A stretch of DNA of 50,799 nt from Porticoccaceae bacterium (GTDB lineage Bacteria; Pseudomonadota; Gammaproteobacteria; Pseudomonadales; Porticoccaceae). Positions 1-9,782 of this stretch are shown here, piece after piece. Position numbers and translations under genes: made by a program. The notes under the pieces are model-generated. The model did not search any database. It was not told the DNA's origin and was given only the letters and a program-made list of their open reading frames with translations. Numbering within the stretch: position 1 is the first letter of the stretch; every line of letters starts with the position of its first letter. The stretch lies in contig JABJEX010000057.1 of assembly GCA_018663035.1 (NCBI GenBank), forward strand, positions 1 to 50,799, in the 5' to 3' direction.

Positions 1-334
1 TGCTGCAGAGGAAGAGGCTCCAGTAGAAGAGGCATCTGCTGCAGAGGAAGCACCTGTAGCGGAAGAGGCCCCTGTAGAGGAAGCACCTGTAGCGGAAGAG
101 GCTCCTGCAGCGGAAGAGGCTCCTGTAGCTGAAGAGGCTCCTGTAGCTGAAGAGGCTCCAGCAGAAGAAGCCCCTGCCGCGGAAGAAAAGCCCAAAGCTA
201 AAGCAAAGGCTGCTCCAAAAGCCAAGGCGAAAGCCAAAGCACCGCCTAAGGCAAAGGCGGCTCCTAAGGCGAAGGCGGCTCCCAAAGCCAAAGCCAAGGC
301 AAAAGCAGCGCCCAAGGCGAAAGCAGAGGACTAG
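1..334 (+). CDS. C-terminal tail of a low-complexity Ala/Glu then Lys/Ala protein (5' end outside window)
   Basis: An open frame runs in from the left edge (first full codon at 2) and ends at TAG 332-334. It encodes about 110 residues with two opposite-charge blocks: an acidic half built on short repeats of the type EEAPVA, then a basic half of KAKAAPKAKA repeats ending in ED. Such tails occur on some bacterial DNA- or RNA-associated proteins, but no folded domain is visible. The gene before ruvC in many gammaproteobacteria is yebC; YebC does not normally carry such a tail, so the identity stays open. A strong terminator follows 38 bases after the stop, which supports this being a genuine gene end. 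Confidence 0.65.
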   Translation, partial: AAEEEAPVEEASAAEEAPVAEEAPVEEAPVAEEAPAAEEAPVAEEAPVAEEAPAEEAPAAEEKPKAKAKAAPKAKAKAKAPPKAKAAPKAKAAPKAKAKAKAAPKAKAED

Positions 335-371
335 TCTCAGCAACAGCTAGTGATCCTGCTGAATAGTCCCT

Positions 372-404
372 AAAAGCCCTCTGATCCGTTCAGGGGGCTT
401 TTTT
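372..404 (+). terminator. Rho-independent terminator
   Basis: A 13-bp stem (372-384 with 390-402, one G-T wobble) with a 5-base loop runs into a T tract. It closes the low-complexity gene and separates it from ruvC. Confidence 0.85.
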
Positions 405-466
405 AATGGTTGACTGCTGGCACTTCCATTGCAACACTTTGGCTCAACATAACCACAAGCATATCC

Positions 467-991
467 ATGAATCGAATAATTGGCATAGATCCAGGCTCTC
501 GGCGCACCGGCTACGGCATTATTGATGTAGTGGGAAGTAAGATAAGTTATGTCGGCAGTGGCATTATTCGAGTGCCACAACAGCCCCTTCCTGAGCGGCT
601 CAAGTTAATATTTGATGCCGTTAGTGAGATTATCATCCAGTACCAGCCGCAACATATGGGTATTGAAGAGGTGTTTGTGGCTCATAATGCCAGCTCTGCC
701 CTCAAACTGGGTCAGGCGCGCGGCGCAGCCATAGTTGCGGGAGTCAACGCCCAATTGCCCATTGGTGAATACTCTGCTCGCAGTGTTAAACAATCGGTGG
801 TAGGCACCGGTGCGGCGGATAAAAAGCAGGTTCAGCAGATGATTGTGCAGCTTCTAAAGCTATCCAGTGCGCCGGCGGAGGATGCTGCAGACGCATTGGC
901 TGTGGCCATCTGTCATGCCCACAGTATGCGCACCAATGCAGCGCTAGCCGGAGCCGGTGTTAAAGGTTATGCTCGCGGCAGACTAAAATAA
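467..991 (+). CDS. ruvC: Holliday junction endonuclease RuvC
   Basis: 174-residue Holliday-junction resolvase, the nuclease that cuts junctions in the RuvABC complex. The four acidic catalytic residues are in place: D8 in the IDPG motif, E67 in IEEVF, and D139 and D142 in the EDAADALA segment, matching E. coli D7/E66/D138/D141. The open frame extends upstream to 410, but the extra 19 residues are not family-like and overlap the terminator zone, so the ATG at 467 is chosen. It is followed by ruvA 38 bases downstream and probably forms an operon with ruvA, ruvB and ybgC. Confidence 0.97.
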   Translation: MNRIIGIDPGSRRTGYGIIDVVGSKISYVGSGIIRVPQQPLPERLKLIFDAVSEIIIQYQPQHMGIEEVFVAHNASSALKLGQARGAAIVAGVNAQLPIGEYSARSVKQSVVGTGAADKKQVQQMIVQLLKLSSAPAEDAADALAVAICHAHSMRTNAALAGAGVKGYARGRLK

Positions 992-1029
992 AATCCTCAC
1001 AGGTACCGCTATAAAGGCTATCGCAGATT

Positions 1030-1629
1030 ATGATTGGACGACTTCAGGGTGTAGTGATTGATAAACAGGCACCAGATGTACTGCTTGATGTGCAGGGTGT
1101 GGGCTATGAGTTATTGGTCTCGTTAAGTACTTTTTTTGCAGTGCCTGAGGTAGGTGGTTCGGTCACCCTGCATACTCACTTTGTGGTCCGAGAAGACGCC
1201 CAGCAGCTCTATGGTTTTGCTGAGTTGTCTGAGCGTTCATTGTTTCGTCATCTGATCAGGGTCAATGGTGTTGGGCCCAAAATGGCTCTGGCAATTTTGT
1301 CTGGTATGTCGGCCAGTGAGTTTGCGTTCTGTGTGCACAATAATGATGTAGCGACACTGGTAAAACTACCGGGGGTCGGTAAAAAGACCGCTGAGCGACT
1401 ACTGATTGAAATGCGAGATCGAGTGGGCGATCTGGAAGCCGGTTCCGTTGACGCTGTTGCTGAACAGATTAAACAGCCTGATATTGTAGAAGAGGCTGAA
1501 AGCGCGCTAACTGCGCTGGGCTACAAACCCCAAGATGCTGCCAAGATGATTAGTAGGGCTGTGAGCGATGATATTTCCACCGCCGAGCAGCTTATCAGAG
1601 CTGCGCTTAAAAGCATGGTAGCCAAGTAA
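1030..1629 (+). CDS. ruvA: Holliday junction branch migration protein RuvA
   Basis: 199-residue DNA-binding subunit that clamps the four-way junction and loads RuvB. It starts with the typical MIGRLQG, has an N-terminal OB-fold (about 1-63), two helix-hairpin-helix motifs (the stretches around VNGVGPKMA and LPGVGKKTA, about residues 78-120), and a C-terminal three-helix domain (about 150-199) that contacts RuvB. Length and order are normal for the family. It lies between ruvC and ruvB on the same strand. Confidence 0.97.
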   Translation: MIGRLQGVVIDKQAPDVLLDVQGVGYELLVSLSTFFAVPEVGGSVTLHTHFVVREDAQQLYGFAELSERSLFRHLIRVNGVGPKMALAILSGMSASEFAFCVHNNDVATLVKLPGVGKKTAERLLIEMRDRVGDLEAGSVDAVAEQIKQPDIVEEAESALTALGYKPQDAAKMISRAVSDDISTAEQLIRAALKSMVAK

Positions 1630-1726
1630 CTAGGTTTACTATTCCAAGGCGTAAAACCAGCTCTGTAGCTAGTGTAAAATCAGGGCTAGCAGGGTATGCT
1701 TGTGACCAAATTTGAGATGGCCTCCC

Positions 1727-2764
1727 ATGATAGAACCAGATCGACTTATTTCCGCAGATACCTCCGTAACTGAAGAGAGATTTGACCGCGCGCTTCGTCC
1801 TACGGCTCTCGCTGACTATGTGGGCCAGCCCGCAGTAAAGGAGCAGTTGCAGATCTTTGTTGAGGCTGCCCGCAAACGCTCAGAACCCCTTGATCACACG
1901 CTTGTATTTGGCCCTCCAGGGTTAGGTAAAACGACATTGGCACACATTATTGCCAATGAGATGCAAGTGGATCTAAAAACCACATCTGGTCCGGTACTCG
2001 AAAAGGCGGGAGATCTGGCAGCACTGCTGACCAATCTAGAGGCAGGTGATGTGCTGTTTATCGATGAGATTCACCGTCTTAGCCCTGTGGTAGAGGAGAT
2101 ACTCTATCCTGCACTCGAAGACTATCAGCTGGATATCGTTATTGGCGAAGGCCCGGCTGCACGTTCGATAAAACTGGATTTGCCACCCTTTACTTTGGTT
2201 GGAGCGACCACTAGAGCCGGCTTGCTGACCTCGCCACTGCGCGATCGGTTCGGCATAGTTCAGCGCCTTGAGTTTTACTCGGTGGACGATCTGCGACGCA
2301 TAGTTCAGCGCGCTGGGGATATTTTAAATGTGCCTGTGGACAGCGAGGGGGCCAAAGAAATTGCCTGTCGTTCGCGAGGTACTCCAAGGATTGCCAATCG
2401 GCTACTGCGCCGCGTGCGAGATTACGCCGAGGTCAAGTCGGATGGCTCGGTTAGTCGTGAGGTGGCCGACGCGGCTCTCAACATGCTTAACGTAGATGAG
2501 AGCGGCTTTGATCATCTGGACAGAAGGCTGTTACTTACATTGATGGAGAAATTTGATGGTGGCCCAGTGGGGGTCGACAGTCTAGCGGCTGCTCTAAGTG
2601 AAGAGCGCGGTACCATCGAAGACGTGATTGAACCCTATCTTATTCAGCAAGGATATCTGATGCGCACCTCTAGAGGTCGCATGGCGACCCGCATGGCCTA
2701 TCAGCATTTTGGTTTGAAAAGTCCCCGCCGTGTGCAGGAACAGATGGATGCCCTAGATGACTGA
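1727..2764 (+). CDS. ruvB: Holliday junction branch migration ATPase RuvB
   Basis: 345-residue AAA+ motor that drives branch migration as a hexamer with RuvA. Visible motifs are Walker A GPPGLGKT (62-69), Walker B with DEIH (113-116), the sensor segment GATTRAG, and a C-terminal winged-helix domain ending with the usual RxxYxHFG-like segment. The open frame begins at a TTG at 1712, but the ATG at 1727 gives the usual N-terminus (MIEPDRLI) and is preferred. Its last 8 bases overlap the start of ybgC, indicating translational coupling. Confidence 0.97.
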   Translation: MIEPDRLISADTSVTEERFDRALRPTALADYVGQPAVKEQLQIFVEAARKRSEPLDHTLVFGPPGLGKTTLAHIIANEMQVDLKTTSGPVLEKAGDLAALLTNLEAGDVLFIDEIHRLSPVVEEILYPALEDYQLDIVIGEGPAARSIKLDLPPFTLVGATTRAGLLTSPLRDRFGIVQRLEFYSVDDLRRIVQRAGDILNVPVDSEGAKEIACRSRGTPRIANRLLRRVRDYAEVKSDGSVSREVADAALNMLNVDESGFDHLDRRLLLTLMEKFDGGPVGVDSLAAALSEERGTIEDVIEPYLIQQGYLMRTSRGRMATRMAYQHFGLKSPRRVQEQMDALDD

Positions 2765-3179
2765 AGTGGTAAAAGAGGGCCTGAGGTTTGAACTACCAAT
2801 CAGAGTCTATGTTGAGGATACAGACGCTGGGGGTATAGTGTTCTATGCTAATTATTTAAAGTTTATGGAGCGAGCTCGCACCGAATATATGCGAGGCCTC
2901 GGCTTTAATAAGCCGGCGCTGTTTGATGGGCTGCAATTCGTCGTCCATGAGGTATCTCTCAAATATTACAGCCCGGCATTGCTGGATGATCAGTTGAGGG
3001 TGACCGCCGAGCCTGTAGATGCCTCGCGAGTCACCTTCGCAATGGTTCAGCAGGTGTTTTGCGGAGATAAACTACTGGTAAAAGGCCGAATCAAGCTGGC
3101 CTGCATTGATGCCCTCAGCAAACGTCCTAAAGGCATGCCAAAAGCAATGGTGACAACATTAAAGAGTCAACTCGATTGA
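2757..3179 (+). CDS. ybgC: Acyl-CoA thioesterase YbgC (Tol-Pal associated)
   Basis: 140-residue single-hotdog thioesterase. The signature [18 protein letters not shown] near the N-terminus holds the likely catalytic Asp23, the position equivalent to Asp17 of 4-hydroxybenzoyl-CoA thioesterase. In gammaproteobacteria ybgC heads the tol-pal cluster and hydrolyses short- or medium-chain acyl-CoA; its link to the Tol complex is poorly understood. It overlaps ruvB by 8 bases and precedes tolQ by 15 bases, so it bridges the ruv and tol transcription units. Confidence 0.93.
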   Translation: MTEVVKEGLRFELPIRVYVEDTDAGGIVFYANYLKFMERARTEYMRGLGFNKPALFDGLQFVVHEVSLKYYSPALLDDQLRVTAEPVDASRVTFAMVQQVFCGDKLLVKGRIKLACIDALSKRPKGMPKAMVTTLKSQLD

Positions 3180-3194
3180 ATTGGAGTTTATACG

Positions 3195-3884
3195 GTGAAT
3201 GAAGAAAACCTCTCAATACTAGCCTTAATTGCAAATGCCAGCCTGCTGGTGCAGCTAGTGATGGCCACTTTGTTTTTAGCCTCTGTACTCTCATGGATAA
3301 TGATAGTGCAGCGCGGACTGTTCCTAAACGGTGCACAGCGCAGTTTTAGGGACTTCGAAGACCAATTTTGGTCTGGCGTCGATCTGAACAATCTCTACCA
3401 TGAGCTTACCGAACGAGCCAAACAGCAGGGTGCTGCTGATGGAATCGAAAACGTATTTCGTGCAGGGTTTCGAGAGTTTAACCGTCTCGCTCAAAGCGAT
3501 AAGGCCGACCCCGACGCTGTGATGGAAGGGACAGATCGCGCGATGCGTGTCGCTCTATCCAGAGAAGATGAAAAGCTCACCATCCATCTGCCATTTTTGG
3601 CCAGTGTGGCCTCAGTCAGCCCCTATATTGGACTGTTTGGCACCGTGTGGGGAATTATGAACTCATTTCGCGGGCTGGCCATGGTTCAGCAGGCCACATT
3701 GGCCACTGTGGCTCCGGGTATCTCTGAAGCGCTGATCGCGACGGCAATGGGGCTGTTTGCCGCTATTCCCGCCGTGATCGCCTATAACCGCTATGCGGCA
3801 AAAGTTGAGGTGATCAATACCAACTACGAGACCTTTGCCGAGGAATTCTCAAGTATCCTGCACCGGCAGGTTCACGCACGTTAA
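3195..3884 (+). CDS. tolQ: Tol-Pal inner-membrane protein TolQ
   Basis: 229-residue MotA/TolQ/ExbB-family channel subunit. With TolR it uses the proton-motive force to energise TolA for outer-membrane constriction at division. There are three membrane spans: about 16-38 near the N-terminus, and a hairpin around 135-158 and 170-192 containing the conserved glycine-rich SPYIGLFGTVWGIM segment. The start is GTG at 3195, preceded by a TTGGAG ribosome site at 3181-3186. It lies 20 bases before tolR. Confidence 0.95.
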   Translation: MNEENLSILALIANASLLVQLVMATLFLASVLSWIMIVQRGLFLNGAQRSFRDFEDQFWSGVDLNNLYHELTERAKQQGAADGIENVFRAGFREFNRLAQSDKADPDAVMEGTDRAMRVALSREDEKLTIHLPFLASVASVSPYIGLFGTVWGIMNSFRGLAMVQQATLATVAPGISEALIATAMGLFAAIPAVIAYNRYAAKVEVINTNYETFAEEFSSILHRQVHAR

Positions 3885-3904
3885 TGTTGCCTGGGATCTA
3901 AGCT

Positions 3905-4327
3905 GTGAAACCTAAGAAACCAAAACGTAAATTAGTCGCTGAAATCAATGTGGTGCCCTACATTGACGTCACGTTGGTACTGCTAGTGGTGTTCATGATT
4001 ACTGCACCATTGTTGATGCAGGGGGTGAAGGTTGAGCTTCCAGATGCCAACTCGGCGCCCATGGACACCAAGGATCAGGAGCCATTTATAGTTTCCATCA
4101 AAGCGGATGGGAGTTACTGGATTGATGTTAAAGGCAATAATCAGTCTGAGTCACTGGCGGTGATCAAAGAAAGGGTGGGCAAGGTACTGCGACAAAAGCC
4201 CAGTACACCAGTTTTGGTCTGGGGCGATAGCGCCGTTGACTATGGCTCGGTGGTAAATTTGATGAGCGAGCTTCAGCTTGCGGGCGCCCCCTCTGTGGGA
4301 TTGGTCACCGAGCCGCCCAGTCAATAA
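3905..4327 (+). CDS. tolR: Tol-Pal inner-membrane protein TolR
   Basis: 140-residue ExbD/TolR-family protein with a basic N-terminus, one membrane span (about 17-38) and a periplasmic peptidoglycan-binding domain. The essential membrane aspartate is present as D21 in the NVVPYIDVTLVLLVVF segment (E. coli D23). The start is GTG at 3905. TolA begins 1 base after the TolR stop, so the two are tightly coupled. Confidence 0.95.
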   Translation: MKPKKPKRKLVAEINVVPYIDVTLVLLVVFMITAPLLMQGVKVELPDANSAPMDTKDQEPFIVSIKADGSYWIDVKGNNQSESLAVIKERVGKVLRQKPSTPVLVWGDSAVDYGSVVNLMSELQLAGAPSVGLVTEPPSQ

Positions 4328-4328
4328 T

Positions 4329-5051
4329 ATGCGCAACTTTACCAGCTATTCTTCGGCAGCCCTGTTTAGTTTTTTGCTTCATGCAGCGGTGGTTGCAGCT
4401 CTTCTGAGTAGTTGGGAGCCAGAGAGTAAAAAAATTATTATTCAGCCCCAGTATATTGAAGCCAAGTTGGTGGAGTTGGCACCAAAGAAAAAACCTCAGG
4501 TCAAACCGCCAAGTAAACCCAAAGTTGATACTGCAAAAAAGCGTCGCGAGCAGGAAAAGCGGCGCGCTGCAGAGAAGCGAGCGGAGCAGTTAAAGCGTCA
4601 AGCTGCACTCAAGGAACAGCAGCGCAAAGATCGAGAGCGCGAGGCGCTCGAACAGAAGCGTCGAGAAGAGGCAGAGCGTCAACGTATTGAAACTGAATTC
4701 GCCGAAACTCTGGCGCAGGAGCAGGCCGATATTAATGCCCGTGAAGACGAGCGCGTAGCAAATAGCTATATGCAGTTAATTCGCCAGCGACTCTCCGATA
4801 ATTGGAGTCGCCCGCCCAGCGCAAGACGTGACATGGAAGCCCTTGTCGAAATACGTCTGGTCCCAACAGGGCGGGTTGTTGGGGTGACTATTGTCAAATC
4901 GAGTGGCGATATAGCCTTCGATCGTTCAGTGGAGCAGGCGGCGTTTAAGGCTCAGCAGTTCGAGGAATTGCAACAGCTGGAATCAAGACTTTTTGAGAAA
5001 CACTTTCGCGCTGTTAAGGTAGCATTTAGCCCTCAGGATCTAAGGCTTTAA
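4329..5051 (+). CDS. tolA: Tol-Pal spanning protein TolA
   Basis: 240-residue protein that links the inner-membrane TolQR motor to TolB and Pal. An N-terminal membrane anchor (about 8-27) is followed by a Lys/Arg/Glu-rich helical stalk (about 55-140) and a compact C-terminal domain (about 145-240) with the TonB-like [12 protein letters not shown] segment. The stalk is much shorter than in E. coli TolA (421 residues total) but in the range of other gammaproteobacteria. The open frame reaches back to 4278 inside tolR; the ATG at 4329 immediately after tolR is the sensible start. Confidence 0.93.
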   Translation: MRNFTSYSSAALFSFLLHAAVVAALLSSWEPESKKIIIQPQYIEAKLVELAPKKKPQVKPPSKPKVDTAKKRREQEKRRAAEKRAEQLKRQAALKEQQRKDREREALEQKRREEAERQRIETEFAETLAQEQADINAREDERVANSYMQLIRQRLSDNWSRPPSARRDMEALVEIRLVPTGRVVGVTIVKSSGDIAFDRSVEQAAFKAQQFEELQQLESRLFEKHFRAVKVAFSPQDLRL

Positions 5052-5068
5052 CGAATGGAGATATTATT

Positions 5069-6358
5069 GTGAACAGACTAATTCGGCTTCTGCCAATATT
5101 GCTAATGATGGCCGCGAGCGCAGCTTGGGGCGAGTTGGTCATCAGGGTTACTCAGGGCAACGATAAGCCGACCATTATCGCCATAGCGCCGATTGCCATG
5201 AATGGCATCGCAGTAGGGCAGGATATTGGCAGTATTGTTGAGGCGGATTTGCAGCGAAGTGGGTTGTTTCGCGTTACACCGCGGCGAGATATGCTGGCCT
5301 TTCCATCCAGGGCGGCAGATGTTTACTACAGAGACTGGCGTCTATTGGGTAGTGAATATCTAGTAGTTGGTTCAGCCGGCTTGATAGAGGATGGTCGTTT
5401 AGAGCTGGAATTTAGCCTGCTTAATGTGGGGGCTCAAAAAGTCGAGTTTAAGCACAGGGTGCGCGGTCGCACTAACGAGGTTCGAGACTTAGCACATTTA
5501 ATAAGCGATAAGGTCTATGAGGAAATTACCGGTATTAAAGGTGCCTTCTCTACCCGTATTGCCTACGTCAGTGCCATCAGAAATGATGGCAAATATACCT
5601 ACAGACTAAATGTGGCTGATGCGGATGGTGCTAGAGAGAAGCTTATGCTGGAGTCACCGGAACCCATTATGTCGCCCTCCTGGTCACCGGATGGAAAAGA
5701 ACTCGCCTATGTCTCGTTCGAAACTGGTCGCCCGGCGATCTTTAGACAGAATTTAGTCACTGCAGCGCGACAGCAGCTAACTAATTTTAAAGGTCTGAAC
5801 GGCGCACCATCCTGGTCACCAGATGGCACAAAAATGGCGTTGGTGCTCTCCAAAGACGGCAACCCAGAAATCTATCTGTTGGATCTAGCAAGTGGCAAGT
5901 TTTCAAGGCTTACTCGACACTTCGCGATTGATACAGAGCCCACTTGGATGGCTGATGGTAAACACCTGTTAATCACGTCTGACCGCGGCGGCACACCTCA
6001 GATTTATAAGTTAAATATTGCCTCAGGGGTGACCGAGCGTCTGACATTTAAGGGTAATTATAATGCTCGACCAAGTCTTGCGCCCGATGGCCGAACTCTG
6101 GCTCTGGTTCACAGAGAGTCAACGACTTTCCATATCGCCTCGTTTGATCTCAAAACTGGCAGGATGATCGAGCTCACAGAGACAAGATTAGATGAATCAC
6201 CTACTGTTGCGCCAAACGGTGCTATGTTAATGTATGCTACTAAGCAGGGAGATCGCGGAGTATTGTCAGCGGTGTCTCTGGACGCAGGAGTGAGATATAT
6301 TTTACCTGCTAAGAATGGAGATGTGCGGGAGCCGGCCTGGTCGCCGTTCCTGCGTTAA
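5069..6358 (+). CDS. tolB: Periplasmic translocation protein TolB
   Basis: 429-residue periplasmic beta-propeller. It has a cleavable signal peptide (about 1-21), a small N-terminal alpha/beta domain that carries the TolA box, and a six-bladed propeller whose blades show the repeated SWSPDGK/PDG motifs from about residue 200 onward. It shuttles between Pal and TolA. The start is GTG at 5069 with ATGGAG at 5055-5060 as ribosome site. Spacing to pal is 42 bases. Confidence 0.95.
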   Translation: MNRLIRLLPILLMMAASAAWGELVIRVTQGNDKPTIIAIAPIAMNGIAVGQDIGSIVEADLQRSGLFRVTPRRDMLAFPSRAADVYYRDWRLLGSEYLVVGSAGLIEDGRLELEFSLLNVGAQKVEFKHRVRGRTNEVRDLAHLISDKVYEEITGIKGAFSTRIAYVSAIRNDGKYTYRLNVADADGAREKLMLESPEPIMSPSWSPDGKELAYVSFETGRPAIFRQNLVTAARQQLTNFKGLNGAPSWSPDGTKMALVLSKDGNPEIYLLDLASGKFSRLTRHFAIDTEPTWMADGKHLLITSDRGGTPQIYKLNIASGVTERLTFKGNYNARPSLAPDGRTLALVHRESTTFHIASFDLKTGRMIELTETRLDESPTVAPNGAMLMYATKQGDRGVLSAVSLDAGVRYILPAKNGDVREPAWSPFLR

Positions 6359-6400
6359 TTGCTACTACGTTTGTAATCAAGTAACTCAAAGGAGTTAACA

Positions 6401-6907
6401 ATGAAGACCTCGTTTAACAAAGCTGGCTTGGCCACAATTTTATTTTCACTGGTACTGGCTGGTTGTAGCTCGGCACCTGTTGAAGACAGCTCAACTGATA
6501 TTGAAGATACGTCGGTACAGACTGGTCAGGTAGACGCCTCTGCCATTGAAGAGAGCGCAGCGGTTGAAGAAGCTGCTATGGTCACCTCAGCAGATACAGT
6601 GTTCTATTTTGATTTTGACAAGGCACTACTTAAGCCAGAATCTCGCGCAGCTCTGTTAGAGCATGCGGCTGTGTTAAACAGTAATCCGCGCAGCGTCCGT
6701 CTTGAAGGTCATGCTGATGAACGCGGCACTCGCGAGTACAACATGGCGTTGGGTGAGCGACGTGCCAATGCGGTAAAAGAGTTCTTGGTGTTGCAGGGTG
6801 TTTCTGGAGGCTTGATCGAAGTGATCAGCTACGGAGAAGAGCGTGCAGCCTCCTACGGCAGCAACGAGGGTGCCTGGAGCATGAACCGTCGCGTTGAACT
6901 AAAGTAA
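6401..6907 (+). CDS. pal: Peptidoglycan-associated lipoprotein Pal
   Basis: 168-residue outer-membrane lipoprotein. The lipobox LAGC places the lipidated cysteine at residue 22. An acidic linker (about 25-62) precedes an OmpA-like peptidoglycan-binding domain (about 66-168) with the FYFDFDKALLKPES and EGHADERGTREYNMALGERRA motifs. An excellent AAAGGAG ribosome site lies just upstream. It is the outer-membrane end of the Tol-Pal system. Confidence 0.96.
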   Translation: MKTSFNKAGLATILFSLVLAGCSSAPVEDSSTDIEDTSVQTGQVDASAIEESAAVEEAAMVTSADTVFYFDFDKALLKPESRAALLEHAAVLNSNPRSVRLEGHADERGTREYNMALGERRANAVKEFLVLQGVSGGLIEVISYGEERAASYGSNEGAWSMNRRVELK

Positions 6908-7024
6908 AACCCTGTGGCCAGCAATGGTCTATGTTTTACTCTTTGCAGGCCGTATACGGCTGGAGTGTACTTTAACTCTGGCCGTTTCTGCATCTGGAAT
7001 AAACTTGGATATTTCTAAAGAGCT

Positions 7025-7864
7025 ATGAAATCACTATATGCAGTAATTCTTACTCTGGTTATCTTCTCAACTGCCGCCTTTTCAGCCGACGCTGTAGCGC
7101 AGGCGCTGCCGCCAGTGGTGGATATTAGCGCTGGTGTCGAGCCCGCGGAACAGGAGGTAGTAGTCAATCCCGCCGCAGCGGCTGAGAGCGAGCGATACTA
7201 CCAGATGCAGGTATTGCAAGAAGAAGTGCGCATGCTCAGAGGCATGGTCGAGGAGCTAAATTATCAGCTTCAGCAGATTAAACAGCGCCAGATGGATGAC
7301 TATCTTGATTTAGATCGCCGTGTCAGTGCAATAGCTACTTCCTCAGCGAATTCGGACAGTATTGCTGATGTGCCGATGCAGGGCTCTGAAGCGCCTACAA
7401 CGGCAGTTGCGGATACTGGAGTGCAGCAGGACCTAGACAGCAACCTATTGCCGGCAGTCCAATCCGAAAAGCCGTTGGATCCGGCCACACGTGTGCTGAT
7501 GAAAGAAAACTACGATCAAGCCTCAAGTCTGCTTTTAAAACAGCGAGATTTTGATGGTGCTACGCTGGCCTTTAAGCAACATATAGTAGATTACCCCTCA
7601 AGCCCATTTGCAGCTAACGCCTATTACTGGTTGGGTGAGATCTATCTACTTCAGGGCCAGGATGAATTAGCGAGGCAGTCTTTTACTGCAGTTGTAGAGC
7701 AGCATGTGGGCCATAGTAAGGCAATGGATGCCAGTTTTAAACTGGGCAAAATATACCACCAACTCGGTGACGTTGAGCGCGCCAAACAATTGCTTGAAGC
7801 TGCGGCGGCCAGTGGCGGTGGTGTGGCAAACAAAGCGCGAACCTATCTCAATAATAATTTTTAA
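7025..7864 (+). CDS. cpoB: Cell division coordinator CpoB (YbgF)
   Basis: 279-residue periplasmic protein with a signal peptide (about 1-26), a coiled-coil trimerisation segment (about 57-100, rich in EEVRMLRG/EELNYQLQQ heptads), a low-complexity linker and C-terminal tetratricopeptide repeats (about 163-279). In E. coli CpoB links Tol activity to peptidoglycan synthesis by PBP1B-LpoB at the septum. It is the standard last gene of the tol-pal cluster. The 117-base gap to pal contains a perfect 12-base palindrome (6949-6960) but no clear terminator. Confidence 0.93.
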   Translation: MKSLYAVILTLVIFSTAAFSADAVAQALPPVVDISAGVEPAEQEVVVNPAAAAESERYYQMQVLQEEVRMLRGMVEELNYQLQQIKQRQMDDYLDLDRRVSAIATSSANSDSIADVPMQGSEAPTTAVADTGVQQDLDSNLLPAVQSEKPLDPATRVLMKENYDQASSLLLKQRDFDGATLAFKQHIVDYPSSPFAANAYYWLGEIYLLQGQDELARQSFTAVVEQHVGHSKAMDASFKLGKIYHQLGDVERAKQLLEAAAASGGGVANKARTYLNNNF

Positions 7865-7908
7865 CTACCGGGTTCTGCCCGGTTAGTCTCAACTTGATTA
7901 CCCAAAAT

Positions 7909-8559
7909 ATGTCCGAAACTTCACTGCGCATTACCGAAATCTTTCATTCTTTGCAGGGTGAGACCAGCACCACTGGTCTGCCCACAGTGTTTGTGCGCCT
8001 TACCGGCTGTCCGTTGCGCTGTGGCTACTGCGATACTGCCTATGCTTTTGAAGGCGGCTCAAAGATTGCTCTGAGTGAGATTTTGCAGATTGTGGAAGGT
8101 TACGGGGCTCAATATGTCACAGTCACTGGCGGTGAGCCGCTGGCTCAGCCCCAGTGCATTGAGCTATTAGCGGCTCTCTGTGATCTTGGTTACCGGGTAT
8201 CTCTGGAGACCAGCGGAGCCATGCCTGTAAACGATGTAGATTCTAGGGTAGTAAAAATACTAGATTTGAAGACACCAGGCTCTGGAGAGGTCTCGCGTAA
8301 TCTCTACGAAAATATTCCGCTGCTGTTACCTCAGGACGAAGTGAAGTTTGTAATCTGCAATCGTCAGGACTATGACTGGTGCTGTCTGAAGATCGACGAG
8401 TTGCGGTTATCTGAGTATGTGTCTGAAATCCTTTTTTCTCCCAGTCAGGGTGAGTTATCTCCCAAGCAACTGGCAGAGTGGATTCTCGAGGATAAACTGC
8501 GCGTTAGAATGCAACTGCAAACCCACAAATACGTCTGGGGCGACCAACCCGGACATTAG
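7909..8559 (+). CDS. queE: 7-carboxy-7-deazaguanine synthase QueE
   Basis: 216-residue radical SAM enzyme that converts 6-carboxytetrahydropterin to 7-carboxy-7-deazaguanine in queuosine biosynthesis. The cluster-binding cysteines are C34, C38 and C41 in TGCPLRCGYC, preceded by the typical RITEIFHSLQGE N-terminus; the TVTGGEPLAQP motif follows. A TTG at 7894 is also in frame; the ATG at 7909 gives the family N-terminus. queC follows after 9 bases, so the two are co-transcribed. Confidence 0.94.
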   Translation: MSETSLRITEIFHSLQGETSTTGLPTVFVRLTGCPLRCGYCDTAYAFEGGSKIALSEILQIVEGYGAQYVTVTGGEPLAQPQCIELLAALCDLGYRVSLETSGAMPVNDVDSRVVKILDLKTPGSGEVSRNLYENIPLLLPQDEVKFVICNRQDYDWCCLKIDELRLSEYVSEILFSPSQGELSPKQLAEWILEDKLRVRMQLQTHKYVWGDQPGH

Positions 8560-8568
8560 GTCATAAAT

Positions 8569-9249
8569 ATGTCGAAAAAAGCCGTAATTCTAGTCTCGGG
8601 AGGGCTGGATTCCACCACTGTGCTATCCATGGCGCTCAGTCAGGGCTATGAGTGTTACACCCTAAGCTTTGACTATGGCCAGCGTCACAGGTCTGAGCTA
8701 GAGGCCGCTCGAAGAGTGTCTGGGGCGGTTGCAGTGAAAGAGCACAAGGTAGTCCAGTTAGATCTGGGCACCATAGGAGGTTCAGCGCTGACCGATCAGG
8801 CCATTGATGTTCCAGAGCATGAGACCAGCGGTATCCCAGTAACCTATGTGCCTGCTCGCAATACAGTATTTCTCTCAATTGCCTTGGGCTGGGCCGAAGT
8901 GTTGGGCGCTAATGATATTTTTCTCGGCGTTAATGCGGTAGATTACTCTGGTTACCCTGACTGTAGGCCCGACTATATCAGCGCCTTCGAAAACATGGCT
9001 AACTTGGCCACTAAGGCCGCGGTTGAAGGACAGCAACTGAGAATTCATGCTCCGCTAATTTCCATGACCAAAGCCGAGATTATCAGTGCTGGGATGGCTT
9101 TGGATGTGGATTACAGTCAAACAGTTTCCTGCTATCAGGCTAGTCTCGAAGGCCTCGCCTGTGGTAAATGTGACAGCTGCAGGTTGCGAGCACAGGGCTT
9201 TGTTGATGCTGGCGTTAAAGACCCCACCAGATACAAAAAAAGTGCTTGA
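8569..9249 (+). CDS. queC: 7-cyano-7-deazaguanine synthase QueC
   Basis: 226-residue ATP-dependent enzyme that makes preQ0 from 7-carboxy-7-deazaguanine and ammonia, the step after QueE. The PP-loop SGGLDSTT is at 10-17, and the zinc site is formed by C188, C198, C201 and C204 near the C-terminus. Length is standard. Its 3' end overlaps the -35 element of the tRNA-Lys promoter. preQ0 from this pair feeds queuosine for GUN-anticodon tRNAs. Confidence 0.96.
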   Translation: MSKKAVILVSGGLDSTTVLSMALSQGYECYTLSFDYGQRHRSELEAARRVSGAVAVKEHKVVQLDLGTIGGSALTDQAIDVPEHETSGIPVTYVPARNTVFLSIALGWAEVLGANDIFLGVNAVDYSGYPDCRPDYISAFENMANLATKAAVEGQQLRIHAPLISMTKAEIISAGMALDVDYSQTVSCYQASLEGLACGKCDSCRLRAQGFVDAGVKDPTRYKKSA

Positions 9250-9273
9250 ATTTTGTCTTCTGGCCAGTATAGT
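9246..9273 (+). promoter_or_regulatory. Promoter of tRNA-Lys
   Basis: A TTGAAT -35 (9246-9251) and TATAGT -10 (9268-9273) are separated by 16 bases and placed about 15 bases before the mature tRNA end. The -35 overlaps the queC stop codon. Confidence 0.7.
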
Positions 9274-9288
9274 ACGCACCTCATCTGA

Positions 9289-9364
9289 GGGCCGTTAGCT
9301 CAGCTGGTAGAGCAGTTGGCTTTTAACCAATTGGTCGATGGTTCGAATCCATCACGGCCCACCA
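9289..9364 (+). tRNA. tRNA-Lys (UUU)
   Basis: A full 76-base cloverleaf. The acceptor 9289-9295 pairs with 9354-9360, the D-stem is GCTC/GAGC, the anticodon loop CTTTTAA (9320-9326) carries UUU, the T-arm is GATGG-TTCGAAT-CCATC, and the CCA end is encoded at 9362-9364. It has its own promoter and a terminator directly downstream. Confidence 0.98.
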
Positions 9365-9371
9365 TATTCTC

Positions 9372-9397
9372 AAACCTCCCCCGTGGAGGTTTTTTGG
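9372..9397 (+). terminator. Terminator of tRNA-Lys
   Basis: An 8-bp perfect stem (9372-9379 with 9385-9392), a CCCGT loop, and a T-rich run. Confidence 0.85.
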
Positions 9398-9782
9398 TTT
9401 TTGGGCTGTTGTTAAAGCTCAGATCTACCATGGTTCGACAAGTTCGACTTACAGGCGAGCTTGGACGCCAAAGGCGCCCCGGAGGGGTTGTAGCAGCCCC
9501 TAGGCTGGTAAAGCCCATCCACCAGTGGCCAAAGCATTCTGTAATCTTCCCTCGCAGCCCTCGATTGTCCCTTTGTTTTTAGGATCTACCTGTCCGCAGA
9601 GTTTTGAACTACAGCACAACATTTAATTTTGATCACAGGGTAGGGTAAATCCCCGTTTCAGAGTCTTATAGTCTAGTGCTGCACTTTCTGAGTGCCTTTT
9701 TTTGGCAAACAGTGCTGCAGATTAGAAATGACTTCTAATCATAACGCTGGTCGCGGGATAGCGGCCAGAAAGGGAATTACCG
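9398..9782. other. Intergenic stretch without a recognisable gene
   Basis: About 385 bases between tRNA-Lys and the ECF sigma gene. Short open frames here cross the tRNA or have no start context, so none is called. A GC-rich hairpin lies around 9482-9498. A weak terminator-like element (GCACT-TTCTG-AGTGC followed by seven T, 9681-9703) lies about 80 bases before the sigma gene and could attenuate its transcription. Confidence 0.5.

Noticed and set aside
6949-6960. 12-base perfect palindrome GCCGTATACGGC between pal and cpoB
   Set aside because: No T tract, no second copy near other promoters, and not positioned like an operator; probably chance.
7866-7881. Hairpin ACCGGG/CCCGGT after cpoB as a terminator
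   Set aside because: There is no T run and queE starts within 30 bases; it may only be a weak pause.
9300-9582. Open frames on both strands over tRNA-Lys
   Set aside because: Both run through the tRNA and its terminator; no start context.
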